The notes under the pieces: generated by a model | Told to the model about the DNA's origin: nothing | Databases searched by the model: none | Seen by the model: only the letters and a program-made list of their open reading frames with translations | Position numbers and translations under genes: made by a program | NCBI GenBank assembly: GCA_039927975.1 | Contig: JBDSTZ010000261.1 | Coordinates: forward strand, 1-22,239 | DNA from: JBDSTZ01 sp039927975 | Lineage (GTDB): Bacteria; Pseudomonadota; Gammaproteobacteria; Burkholderiales; Burkholderiaceae_D | Length of the DNA stretch: 22,239 nucleotides | Direction: 5' to 3' | Shown: positions 8,095 to 15,704 of the stretch, one piece after another | Position numbering within the stretch: the stretch's first letter is position 1 | Layout of the letters: each line of letters starts with the position of its first letter

Positions 8095-9144
8095 TCAGTG
8101 CGCGGCGATCGACGACTCGCGCGTCACCAGCGTGTAGGGCAGCAGCTTGTGGTGCACCGGACGCGGTTCGCCCAGCCGGCGGCAGCGGATCTGCTCGATG
8201 AGCAGCTCGACGGCGGCGCGCGCCATGTCGCCGATCGGCTGGTGAATCGTGGTCAGTTCCGGCCACACGGTGGTGGCGACCGGGGTGTCATCGAAGCCGC
8301 ACACCACCAGGTCTTCCGGCACTTGCAGATGCATGCCGTGGGCGACCGCGATCACGGCGGCGGCCATGTCGTCGTTGCTGGCGAAGATCGCCGAAGGACG
8401 CGGCTTGTTCGCCAGCAGCTCGCGCCCCGCCGCCAGGCCGGAACGGTAGGTGAACAAGCCTTGCGCGACACGCTCGGGCGCCACCGTCAGGCCGGCTTCG
8501 GCCATGCCGTCGAGGTAGGCCTGGTAACGCAGCTGGGCCGGGGTGTGCTTCGGATCGCCCTTGATGAAGGCGATGTCGGTGTGGCCGAGCGAGAGCAGGT
8601 AGCGCATCATGGTCAGGGCGCCGTCATAGTCGTCGATGCGCACCGCCGAGACGCCGGGCGCCGGGCGGCCGGTCGCCACCGCGACGGTCGGCATGCCGAT
8701 CTGGTCGAGCTGCTTGAGGGCCGACTTGGAGTCGCACAGCGGCGGCGGCACCAGGATGCCGTCGGCGCCGCTGGCGATCAGCTTGTCGATCGCGCTGCGC
8801 TGGCTTTTGAGGTCGTCGCAGCGTTCGAGGATCAGCTGGGCGCCGCTCTGGCTGCACTGGTCCATCGCGCCGACCAGGAAGGCCGACAGGAAGGCCGCGC
8901 TCGGATTGCTGTAGAGCAGACCGACACGCAAGGTGCCGATGCGCGCCGCGCGCGCGGCCAGGTTGACCTGGTACTTGAGCGAGTCGATCGCCGCCATCAC
9001 TTTTTCGCGCGTGGCGTCGGCCACGTGCGTGCTGCCGTTGATGACGCGCGAGACGGTCATTGCAGACACGCCTGCCAGGCGCGCCACGTCGTACACGGTG
9101 GCGCCGCTCATGCCCCGGTCGTTGGTTTTTGCAGCTTCTTCCAT
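8095..9144 (-). CDS. LacI-family transcriptional regulator
   Basis: This 349-residue regulator has an N-terminal LacI helix-turn-helix, TVYDVARLAGVSAMTVSRVI (residues 16-35), a hinge-helix region (NLAARAAR, 61-68) and a periplasmic-binding-protein-like sensor domain. That domain runs from about 70 to 340 and includes the typical FASNDDMAAAVI and VCGFDDTPVA segments. The start at 9144 is supported by AGGA 4 bp upstream; an internal Met at residue 12 has a weaker site. It is convergent with the sugar operon and shares its terminator, so it is the obvious candidate to control that operon and the GH27 gene. The effector would be a sugar or uronate from the pathway. I could not find a convincing LacI operator in the visible upstream regions, and the operon's own promoter lies outside the window, so the targets are inferred. 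Confidence 0.93.
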   Translation of the reverse strand: MEEAAKTNDRGMSGATVYDVARLAGVSAMTVSRVINGSTHVADATREKVMAAIDSLKYQVNLAARAARIGTLRVGLLYSNPSAAFLSAFLVGAMDQCSQSGAQLILERCDDLKSQRSAIDKLIASGADGILVPPPLCDSKSALKQLDQIGMPTVAVATGRPAPGVSAVRIDDYDGALTMMRYLLSLGHTDIAFIKGDPKHTPAQLRYQAYLDGMAEAGLTVAPERVAQGLFTYRSGLAAGRELLANKPRPSAIFASNDDMAAAVIAVAHGMHLQVPEDLVVCGFDDTPVATTVWPELTTIHQPIGDMARAAVELLIEQIRCRRLGEPRPVHHKLLPYTLVTRESSIAAH

Positions 9145-9366
9145 TGGTCCTTGATGCCGTAAAGTTGGTCCGGGCGCCTCGTCACGCGTGTATGCCGAGA
9201 AACGCCGCAGTCTTCATGTCGCCTGTAGGCAACTGCCTGCGCCACGCTGGGATGGCTTATGTGCGCTGCGAAACAGATATTACACCCTTCCCGCGCAAAA
9301 TCGCCCTCCCTATAGAAACAATGTCAATATTTACGTCCCCTCCGGGACGGTTCCGCCGGCCCGGCG
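9145..9366 (-). promoter_or_regulatory. Upstream region of the lacI-type gene, promoter not resolved
   Basis: This is the 222-bp leader of the regulator gene on the minus strand. Read on that strand it holds a perfect TTGACA (complement of 9330-9335) without a good -10 at normal spacing, and a separate TAATAT-like -10 (complement near 9279-9284) without a good -35. No LacI-type palindrome centred on CG was recognised. Confidence 0.3.
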
Positions 9367-9618
9367 CTAACGCACGTCGAGCTGGCTGAACGAGAAACCG
9401 ATCTCTTCGATCGCCGCCACCGCCGCGTCGAGGCTGGTGAAAACCTGCGACCCCAGCGTCTTAACTTCCAGCAGCATGCCGGCGTCGCCCTTGGCGCCCG
9501 CCAGGCGCAAGGTCCATTCGCACTGGCGCATCGGCACCCGCAGCAGCGCCGCGCTCTTGAGCCGGCCGGCGGCGAAATCGCGCCTGGCCTGCTCCATCGT
9601 TCGATTGCATTCGATCAT
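9367..9618 (-). CDS. Small protein of unknown function (83 aa)
   Basis: This is a short cytosolic-looking protein with no signal peptide or membrane segment. The frame is open further upstream to 9771, but the Met at 9618 is preferred. It begins MIECNRTMEQARRDFAAGRL, has an AGGAA about 12 bp upstream, and the residues before it are low-complexity and basic as in non-coding frames. The composition alternates charged helical (8-22) and strand-like parts (CEWTLRLAG, GMLLEVKTLG), ending in an acidic helix (AAVAAIEEIGF). I have a general impression of similar small proteins in Oxalobacteraceae but cannot name a characterised family. It lies upstream of the lacI-type gene in the same direction, 222 bp away, and diverges from the GH27 gene. 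A link to sugar use is not shown. Confidence 0.6.
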   Translation of the reverse strand: MIECNRTMEQARRDFAAGRLKSAALLRVPMRQCEWTLRLAGAKGDAGMLLEVKTLGSQVFTSLDAAVAAIEEIGFSFSQLDVR

Positions 9619-9949
9619 AAAAATTCCGTGTTCCTGGCGGGGCGTGTACATACCGGCCTGACCAGTTTGTGCGCATGCCGACACCTTACTGATTATCGCG
9701 CCGCCTTGCAATGGATGCCGGCGTGTGCGCAGGTGTCGATCGGGCCGAAAAACGGACATTTTCATAGGCAACCGGGCGCGCGAAGCGGCGCACCTATCAC
9801 TTTTTTCAATTCAGGTATGCCATCGCCGCATAAGGCTTGCGGCCATGGTCATATTTTGTCATTCTGGCGCGCTTGCGTTATTCATTTCCGCTGGCAGCTG
9901 CTCGATGATGTCGTCGTCCAGCCAGCGAACGCCCACCAGGTACCGTTCA
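9619..9949. promoter_or_regulatory. Divergent intergenic region before the GH27 gene
   Basis: This 331-bp stretch separates the small minus-strand gene from the GH27 gene. The GH27 frame stays open through most of it, but the peptide encoded there lacks family features, so I treat it as non-coding. It is richer in A/T around 9795-9865 than its surroundings and must hold the two divergent promoters. I cannot place convincing -35/-10 pairs or an operator. Confidence 0.4.
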
Positions 9950-11821
9950 ATGACCCAACCAGAACAAGAATTCCGCACCCGCCAGGCCCGCCGCATCGCG
10001 CTGGGCGCCCTGCTGTCGCTGACCGCCGTCGTTACCTGCGCCGCCGACGCGCCGACTCCTGCGCCGCACGCCTCCGGCCTGCCAGCGAACGCATCGGCCC
10101 AGGCGCTGTTGCCGCCGATGGGCTGGAATCCGTGGAACGCGTTTTACACCGAAGTGACCGAGGAAAAAATCCTCGCGGTGGCCGAAAAGCTCAAACAATC
10201 GGGGCTGGCCGGCGCCGGCTACCGCTACGTCAATATCGACGACGGCTGGTGGCTTCGCCGCCGCGCCGACGGCCGCATGCAGATTCGCACCTCGATGTTT
10301 CCGAGCGCCGCCAGGGGCGACGACGAGCCCACCTTCCGCCCGCTGGTCGAGCGGCTCCACGCGATGGGCTTGAAGGCCGGCCTGTACACCGATATCGGCC
10401 GCAATGCCTGTTCGCAGAGGTGGAACCCGACAAGTCCGAATCTGCCGGTCGGCACCCAGGCCGAGCGTGAAGTCGGCTCGATGGATTACCAGGCGCAGGA
10501 CATGCGCCTGGTCTTTGGCGAATGGGGCTTCGACTATCTCAAGGTCGACGCCTGCGGCATCGCCGACTACGGCCCTGACCAGCCGCCGGTCAAGCAGGGG
10601 CAGTTCCGCGCGGTGCCGCCGCTGATGGTGCGCAGCCGGCCGGATCTGTCCGACGCCGCCAAGGTCGAAAGGCTGTATGCCGATATCAAAGACGCCATCA
10701 AAGCGGTGCGCCCGGACGGCGACTATCTGCTGTCGATCTGCGCCTGGGGCGACGCCAATGTGAACGACTGGGGCCACAAGTACGGCAATCTATGGCGCAC
10801 CAGCGCGGACATCGGCGACAACTGGAAGTCCATGCTGCACAATTTCGACAGCGCCGCCAGCCGCCCGCTGTACGCGGGACCGGGCCACTGGAACGACCCC
10901 GACATGCTCGAAATCGGGCTCGGCGAATTCGACGCCAACCACCTGGTCGAGGCGCGCGCGCACATGTCGATGTGGGCCATCATCAACGCGCCTCTCCTGC
11001 TCGGCTACGACCTCACCAAATCGCCGCAAAGCCTGATCGACATCGCCGGCAAGCGCGAGGTGATCGCGATTAACCAGGACCCGGCCGGCAACCAGGGCGT
11101 GACGCTGATGCGCGATGGCGATCGCCAGGTGATCGTCAAAACGCTGGCGCAGGCCGGCCACAAGGCGGTCGCGCTGATCAATCGCGGCAAAGGCAAAGTG
11201 ACCATCACGGTGCCGCTGTCCGGCTTGAACCTGTCGAGCGTCGCCGGCACCACCGCGCGCGACCTGTGGAGCGGGCGCGAAGTCACCCTGGCGTCGGGTG
11301 CGATCACGATGGCGCTGGCGCCGCGCGAAACCGCGCTGTTGCTGGTCAAGGGCAGCCCCGCGCTTGGCACGGGCCTGTATGTGAGCGAGATGCCGGGACG
11401 GATCGAGATCGCCGCCGACGGCCGCGCAGGCCTGGCCAGCGCGCTCCAGCCGTCCTGGGTCGCGGCGCAGGTCAACGCGGCGCCGTCCGGCGCCCCGCTC
11501 GCGCTTGAGGGCGCGCGCTTTGCCAATGGCCTTGGCGTGCTGGCCAATTCGCGGCTCGCGCTGCGGCTCGACCGCGAGTTTGCCCGCTTTCGCGCCACCG
11601 TGGGCGAACTGGACGAGACGCGCGACAAGGCCACCGCGCGCACCCTCGTCTATCGCGTGTATGGTGACGGCAAACTGCTGGCGCAGACCAGCAGCGCCGG
11701 CATGGCGCGGATCGACGTCGCGGTGAAGGATGTGAGCAGCCTGACTTTGTCGGTCGAAAACTCCGCGCCGGCAGCCTCGCCCGTCGCGGTGGCCTGGGCC
11801 GACGCCCGACTCGAACGCTAG
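9950..11821 (+). CDS. GH27 alpha-galactosidase with C-terminal NPCBM domain, exported
   Basis: The chosen start gives 623 residues. The frame is open back to 9725, but ATG 9950 has an AGG about 9 bp upstream and gives a proper signal peptide (RR at 14-15, hydrophobic to about 30, cleavage near ADA 32-34). The GH27 barrel starts with PPMGWNPWNAF (55-65) and includes NIDDGWW (95-101). The nucleophile is Asp200 in YLKVDACG and the acid/base is Asp287 in WRTSADIGDNW, matching D170 and D231 of human alpha-galactosidase A. GPGHWNDPDMLEIG (310-323) is also typical. A beta-sandwich follows (about 385-467). Residues about 475-623 resemble an NPCBM/NEW2 carbohydrate-binding module (GLGVLANSRL, VYGDGKLLAQTS, AWADARLE). 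It should release terminal alpha-galactose (or beta-arabinopyranose) outside the cytosol. It stands alone, facing away from the regulator, and may share its control. Confidence 0.92.
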   Translation: MTQPEQEFRTRQARRIALGALLSLTAVVTCAADAPTPAPHASGLPANASAQALLPPMGWNPWNAFYTEVTEEKILAVAEKLKQSGLAGAGYRYVNIDDGWWLRRRADGRMQIRTSMFPSAARGDDEPTFRPLVERLHAMGLKAGLYTDIGRNACSQRWNPTSPNLPVGTQAEREVGSMDYQAQDMRLVFGEWGFDYLKVDACGIADYGPDQPPVKQGQFRAVPPLMVRSRPDLSDAAKVERLYADIKDAIKAVRPDGDYLLSICAWGDANVNDWGHKYGNLWRTSADIGDNWKSMLHNFDSAASRPLYAGPGHWNDPDMLEIGLGEFDANHLVEARAHMSMWAIINAPLLLGYDLTKSPQSLIDIAGKREVIAINQDPAGNQGVTLMRDGDRQVIVKTLAQAGHKAVALINRGKGKVTITVPLSGLNLSSVAGTTARDLWSGREVTLASGAITMALAPRETALLLVKGSPALGTGLYVSEMPGRIEIAADGRAGLASALQPSWVAAQVNAAPSGAPLALEGARFANGLGVLANSRLALRLDREFARFRATVGELDETRDKATARTLVYRVYGDGKLLAQTSSAGMARIDVAVKDVSSLTLSVENSAPAASPVAVAWADARLER

Positions 11822-11838
11822 CGGCACCCTTCGTTCAA

Positions 11839-11864
11839 GCGGCGCGGAGCCTTCTCCGCGCCGC
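11839..11864. terminator. GC-rich hairpin after GH27, possible terminator without U-tract
   Basis: An 11-bp perfect stem, GCGGCGCGGAG (11839-11849) with CTCCGCGCCGC (11854-11864), and a CCTT loop, begins 17 bp after the GH27 stop. No T-run follows, so it is either a weak intrinsic terminator or an mRNA 3' end stabiliser. Confidence 0.55.
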
Positions 11865-12054
11865 CATGCGCCACCGCGCCGCCGCTGCGCGCCGCCGCCG
11901 CCGTGATCCTCGCGGCATCCCTCCTTCCCGCCTCCTCCCTTCCGCAACTACTCAAACAACGGCTTTGTCCGCCGTGTAGTCGGCTGCGCGCCGCCCTCGC
12001 TGCCAAGCTGTCGGCATAACGCCACGCTGCGGCTTTTTTGAAAACGCTAATGCA

Positions 12055-12073
12055 AATGAGAGTGATTCTCGTT
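12055..12073. promoter_or_regulatory. Fur box
   Basis: The sequence AATGAGAGTGATTCTCGTT is an imperfect palindrome with GAGA/TCTC arms, 15 of 19 positions agreeing with its own reverse complement apart from the centre. It is close to the classic Fur consensus (AATGAGAAT-ATTCTCATT type). It directly abuts the -10 element of the receptor gene, so Fur-Fe(II) bound here would block RNA polymerase and give induction under iron limitation. Confidence 0.9.
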
Positions 12074-12079
12074 TATAAT
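12074..12079 (+). promoter_or_regulatory. -10 element of the siderophore-receptor promoter
   Basis: A perfect TATAAT lies immediately downstream of the Fur box and about 70 bp before the start codon. The -35 position (about 12051-12056) is poor, as is common for regulated promoters. The Fur box occupies the -35/-10 spacer. Confidence 0.75.
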
Positions 12080-12149
12080 TAGTAAAAGCGCTAAACATTG
12101 CATCCCTGGCGGCAAGGCCGCAGACCACCATTCGATTCAGGAGTACGAC

Positions 12150-14474
12150 TTGAAACATCCGCAAGCACGCCAGCCGAAGAGCCTTCGTTCGACCAACGCG
12201 CCGGCCTTCGAATCACTGAGCAAGACCACCATCGCCCTGAGCATCTCGAGCGCCATGCTGATGGCCCTGCCGGCCGCCGCACAAACCTCCCCTGCCGTCT
12301 CGCCCACCGCCAAGGTCGAAACCCTGCCCGACGTCGTCGTGCTGGGCGACCGTATCGAGTCCAATCCGAACGCCGAAGTCGGCGCGCCGTACAAGGCGAA
12401 AAAATCGGGCGACACGCGCCATACCCGCCCGCTGGCGGAAACCCCGCAAACCATTTCGGTGCTCACCCGCGCCGCCATCGACGATTCCGGCGTCACCGAC
12501 CTCAAACAGATCCTCGGCGCCCAGCCGGGCATCACCCTTGGCACCGGCGAGAACGGCAATGCCTTCGGCGACCGCTACATTATTCGCGGCCAGGAAGCGC
12601 GCAGCGACGTCTTCGTCGACGGCTTGCGCGATCCCGGCATGAGCACCCGCGAGAGCTTCGCCATCGAGCAGCTTGAAATCTCCAAGGGCCCCAATTCGAG
12701 CTTCGCCGGACGCGGCACCGCCGGCGGCGCGATCAACGCCATCACCAAGCAAGCCACGCTGGACCACGACTTCCAGCGCTTCTCGCTCGGCGTCGGCAGC
12801 GACAGCCAGAAACGCGTGACGGCCGACGTCAACAAGGGCTTCGGCGACAACTTCGCCTTGCGCGCCAACGCGCTGTACGGCGACGAAGACGTGCCTGACC
12901 GCGCGCCGTCGAACCGCCGCCGCAAGGGCATCGCCCTGTCCGGCCTGTACGAAGCCGACAAGGACCTCTCGGTCACCCTCGACTACTACGGCCTGCGCAC
13001 CAAGGACACCCTGCCCGACCTGGGTTCCTACCTGGTCGGTGCGGTGCCGAATCGCGTGCCTGCCAAGAACGTGCCGCTCTACGCCCAGGCCGGCGACTTC
13101 CTCGAGTCCGACGTCGACACCCTCACGGCGCGCGTGAACTGGACCATCGCGCCGCAAGTCAAGCTCACCAGCCTGACCCGCTACGGCAAATCGAACAACG
13201 GCTATGTGACCAGCGGCGCCTCGGTCAACCCAACGAGCGGCCAGACCTACGTCGACACCGGCCACACCGGCTGGCAGGAGATCGAGTACTTCGCCCACCA
13301 GAGCAATCTGCGCTGGGACAAGGAGCTGTTCGGCTTGAAGCACGAGTTCATCTTCGGCGCCGAGTACACCGACCACAAGGTGGTGTCCGGGGCCTACACG
13401 CTGACCAACGCCAACCCGTTCAACTGCAAATCGCGCGACACCGCCACGGCCAACAACGCGATCTGCTTCACCGCCGCGAGCGGCAACCTGGCCAACCTGT
13501 ACGGCCGCACGGCCGCCCGCCAGCCCTACAACCAGGACTGGCACCTCAAGACAACCGCGCTGACCGCGATGGACACGGTCGACCTGAGCGACCGCCTGAC
13601 CGCGTTCGGCGGCCTGCGCGCCGACCACTTCAACCTGAACCTGGTCCGCATTTCTCCCCTCGCTGGCAACTACGCGTACAACGACACCCTGGTCAACGGC
13701 CATGTTGGCCTCAGCTACAAGGTCCTGCCCAAGCTGATCGTCTACGGCAGCGCGGCGACGGCCCAGGACATCAATGGCGGCGAGGCCGACGCCGGCACCA
13801 GCAGCGGCTACGGCGGCGCGGTGCTTTCCAAGGGCGATATCGCCGGGGCCAAGCCGGAAACCTCGGTCAACCTGGAACTGGGCGCCAAGTGGAACCTGAT
13901 GAACGACAAGCTGCTGGCCACCGCGGCGATCTTCCAGACCAAAAAATCGGATGTGATGGAAGGCGCCGACTACGACACCGCCGGCACCTTCAACACCGGC
14001 ACCAACCGCGTGCGCGGCATCGAGTTTGGCCTGAGCGGCAATCTGACCGAGAAGCTGTCGGCACAAGCCGGCGGGGCGATCATGCAGTCGAGCGTGCTCA
14101 AGTCCTTCACCCCGGCGAACGTCGGCCATCCGCTCAGTAACTTCGCCAAGCGTTCCTTCACGGCGCAGGGAAAGTACCAGCTGACCGACGCGATCTCGTT
14201 CGGCGCCGTGGCTCGCTACGAGAGCGACCGTTGCGGCGGCCAGCCGGACACCGGCGCGGGCATCGACAGCGCCGGCCAGTGCACCCAGCCGGTGCCGTCC
14301 TACACGGTGTACGACGCGTTTGCCGAATACCGCTTCTCGCGCCGCGTCGACCTGCGCCTGAACGTGCTCAATCTGGGCAACAAGGATTACTACACCGCCG
14401 TGTACCGTTCGGGTTCCTTCCTGTACAAGGGCGACGCGCGCGCAGTGCGCCTGACGCTGAATTACGAGATCTGA
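12150..14474 (+). CDS. TonB-dependent siderophore receptor (Fiu/PiuA-like)
   Basis: This 774-residue outer-membrane receptor starts with TTG at 12150, fixed by CAGGAG 6 bp upstream. A long signal peptide ends near PAAAQ (41-45). A TonB-box-like DVVVLG (61-66) follows, then the plug (about 95-205) with PLAETPQTISVLTRAAI, YIIRGQEARSDVFVDGLRD and IEQLEISKGPNSS, and then a 22-strand-type barrel to the C-terminus. The C-terminus is NYEI rather than ending in the usual aromatic Phe/Trp. The siderophore-receptor subtype (catecholate, Fiu/PiuA) is supported by the motifs and by the PiuC-type hydroxylase gene two positions downstream, a known Fiu-YbiX/PiuA-PiuC association. The Fur box and TATAAT upstream indicate iron repression. 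The exact siderophore cannot be told from sequence alone. Confidence 0.93.
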   Translation: MKHPQARQPKSLRSTNAPAFESLSKTTIALSISSAMLMALPAAAQTSPAVSPTAKVETLPDVVVLGDRIESNPNAEVGAPYKAKKSGDTRHTRPLAETPQTISVLTRAAIDDSGVTDLKQILGAQPGITLGTGENGNAFGDRYIIRGQEARSDVFVDGLRDPGMSTRESFAIEQLEISKGPNSSFAGRGTAGGAINAITKQATLDHDFQRFSLGVGSDSQKRVTADVNKGFGDNFALRANALYGDEDVPDRAPSNRRRKGIALSGLYEADKDLSVTLDYYGLRTKDTLPDLGSYLVGAVPNRVPAKNVPLYAQAGDFLESDVDTLTARVNWTIAPQVKLTSLTRYGKSNNGYVTSGASVNPTSGQTYVDTGHTGWQEIEYFAHQSNLRWDKELFGLKHEFIFGAEYTDHKVVSGAYTLTNANPFNCKSRDTATANNAICFTAASGNLANLYGRTAARQPYNQDWHLKTTALTAMDTVDLSDRLTAFGGLRADHFNLNLVRISPLAGNYAYNDTLVNGHVGLSYKVLPKLIVYGSAATAQDINGGEADAGTSSGYGGAVLSKGDIAGAKPETSVNLELGAKWNLMNDKLLATAAIFQTKKSDVMEGADYDTAGTFNTGTNRVRGIEFGLSGNLTEKLSAQAGGAIMQSSVLKSFTPANVGHPLSNFAKRSFTAQGKYQLTDAISFGAVARYESDRCGGQPDTGAGIDSAGQCTQPVPSYTVYDAFAEYRFSRRVDLRLNVLNLGNKDYYTAVYRSGSFLYKGDARAVRLTLNYEI

Positions 14475-14486
14475 TACGAGATCTGA
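14463..14486 (+). repeat. 12-bp tandem duplication across the receptor stop codon
   Basis: TACGAGATCTGA occurs twice in a row (14463-14474 and 14475-14486). The first copy encodes the last residues Tyr-Glu-Ile and the stop; the second repeats these in frame, giving a second stop. This looks like replication slippage and does not change the protein. Confidence 0.9.
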
Positions 14487-14515
14487 TCGGCGCCTGCCCC
14501 AATCGCGAAGTTAGC

Positions 14516-14541
14516 TACAATGCCGGTTCACCACCGGCATT
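14516..14541 (+). promoter_or_regulatory. -10-like TACAAT and a leader hairpin before the oxidase gene
   Basis: TACAAT at 14516-14521 runs into a 9-bp perfect stem AATGCCGGT (14519-14527) / ACCGGCATT (14533-14541) with a TCACC loop. Only three T's follow. It could be a short attenuator or terminator after the receptor gene, or a leader hairpin of a promoter (no good -35 seen). It covers an ATG at 14520, making that a poor start for the oxidase. Confidence 0.45.
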
Positions 14542-14549
14542 TTCCATTG

Positions 14550-15674
14550 ATGACGACCACCGCCTCCAACGCTGCGCAGCCTGCGGCGAACGCGATTCCG
14601 CCCGACATACGCTGCGCCCAGGACTACGAGCTGGCGGCGCAGCGCTTCATGGCGGCGCCCAGCTACGCCTACGTCGCCGGCGGCAGTGGCCGCGACCTCA
14701 CCGTGGCGGCCAACCTTGCGGCCTTTGCGCAATGGGCAATCTATCCGCGCCTTCTGTGCGACGTCACCGCCGGCCATACGCGCCTGGCCATCGGCGGCGA
14801 GACGATGGCCCATCCGGTGCTGCTGGCGCCGGTGGCATTCCAGAACCTGGCGCATCCTGCCGGCGAGATCGATTCGGCGCGCGCCGCAAAAGCGACCATG
14901 AGCGGCATCGTCTGCAGCACCCTGGCGTCCTGCCTGCTTGAAGACGTCGCTCGCGCGGCCGGGCCGCACAAGTGGTTTCAGCTCTACTTCCAGCCGAACC
15001 GCGACGACACGCGCGCACTGCTTGCGCGGGCCGAGGCGGCGGGCTACGGCGCCATCGTGGTCACCCTCGACGCCGCGATCCAGGTCGCCAGCCTGAGCGC
15101 GCTGCGGGCCGGCTTTCGCATGCCGTCGCAGTGCGTGGCCGTCAATCTGGCGCCCCCCGGCGCAACGCCAGCGATCGAACTTGGCGAGAACGACAGCCGC
15201 ATCCTGCAAGGCGTCATGCGCGCCGCGCCGACTTGGCAAGACCTCGAATGGCTGATGTCGGCGACCTCGCTGCCGGTGTGGGTCAAGGGCGTGCTGCACG
15301 CCGACGACGCGCGCGCGCTGAAGGCGGCCGGCGTGGCCGGACTGGTGGTGTCGAACCACGGCGGCCGCAGCCTCGATGGCGCACCCGCCAGCCTGCGCGC
15401 CCTGCCCGCCATCCGCGCGGCGGTGGGGGCCAATTATCCGCTGCTGCTCGATGGCGGCATTCGCTGCGGCGCCGATATCTTCAAGGCGATCGCGCTGGGC
15501 GCCGACGCGGTGATGGTCGGACGCCTGCAGATGTACGCGCTCAGTGTCGCCGGCGCGCTCGGCGTGGCCCACATGATCCAGCTGCTGCGCGAAGAGCTTG
15601 AAGTGTGCATGGGCCTGGCCGGATGCGCTACCCTGAACGATATCGAAACGGGCACGCTTGTCGCCTGTGGCTAA
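14550..15674 (+). CDS. FMN-dependent alpha-hydroxy-acid oxidase/dehydrogenase
   Basis: From ATG 14550 this is a 374-residue cytosolic flavoprotein of the glycolate/lactate oxidase family, which oxidises 2-hydroxy acids to 2-keto acids. Features of the FMN TIM barrel are Y41 (SYAYVAGG), Y146 (QLYFQ), K246 (WVKGV), the catalytic His270 and Arg273 in SNHGGRSLDG, and the phosphate site DGGIRCGADIFKAIALGADAVMVGR-type (301-325). The second substrate-carboxylate Arg (R164 of spinach glycolate oxidase, R181 of Aerococcus lactate oxidase, as recalled) aligns with Ser181 (LDAAIQVAS), so the substrate may not be a simple 2-hydroxy acid. An alternative start at 14520 adds ten residues but lies in a hairpin. 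The gene stands between the receptor and the PiuC-like gene, 30 bp before the latter, suggesting a role in iron metabolism. Confidence 0.88.
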   Translation: MTTTASNAAQPAANAIPPDIRCAQDYELAAQRFMAAPSYAYVAGGSGRDLTVAANLAAFAQWAIYPRLLCDVTAGHTRLAIGGETMAHPVLLAPVAFQNLAHPAGEIDSARAAKATMSGIVCSTLASCLLEDVARAAGPHKWFQLYFQPNRDDTRALLARAEAAGYGAIVVTLDAAIQVASLSALRAGFRMPSQCVAVNLAPPGATPAIELGENDSRILQGVMRAAPTWQDLEWLMSATSLPVWVKGVLHADDARALKAAGVAGLVVSNHGGRSLDGAPASLRALPAIRAAVGANYPLLLDGGIRCGADIFKAIALGADAVMVGRLQMYALSVAGALGVAHMIQLLREELEVCMGLAGCATLNDIETGTLVACG

Positions 15675-15704
15675 CTTGAACATCGAAAGACATCGACCAC
15701 CATC

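Larger units (their letters stand above)
11822..12149. other. Intergenic region between GH27 and the siderophore receptor
   Basis: The 328-bp gap holds the hairpin at 11839-11864 just after the GH27 stop and, near its far end, the iron-responsive promoter at 12055-12079. Between these (11865-12050) I see no gene; a short GC-rich, proline/alanine-coding stretch there has no recognisable protein character. Confidence 0.6.

Noticed and set aside
7180..9162. A plus-strand frame running from GH88 across the terminator into the regulator
   Set aside because: It crosses a strong terminator and reads the antisense of the LacI gene; composition is non-protein-like.
9725..9949. An in-frame N-terminal extension of the GH27 protein
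   Set aside because: The added residues lack family features and would bury the signal peptide; ATG 9950 has a ribosome site and gives a normal exported enzyme.
14520..14549. Upstream ATG for the hydroxy-acid oxidase
   Set aside because: It sits inside a 9-bp hairpin and adds a His-rich leader not typical of the family; ATG 14550 was preferred, though neither has a strong ribosome site.
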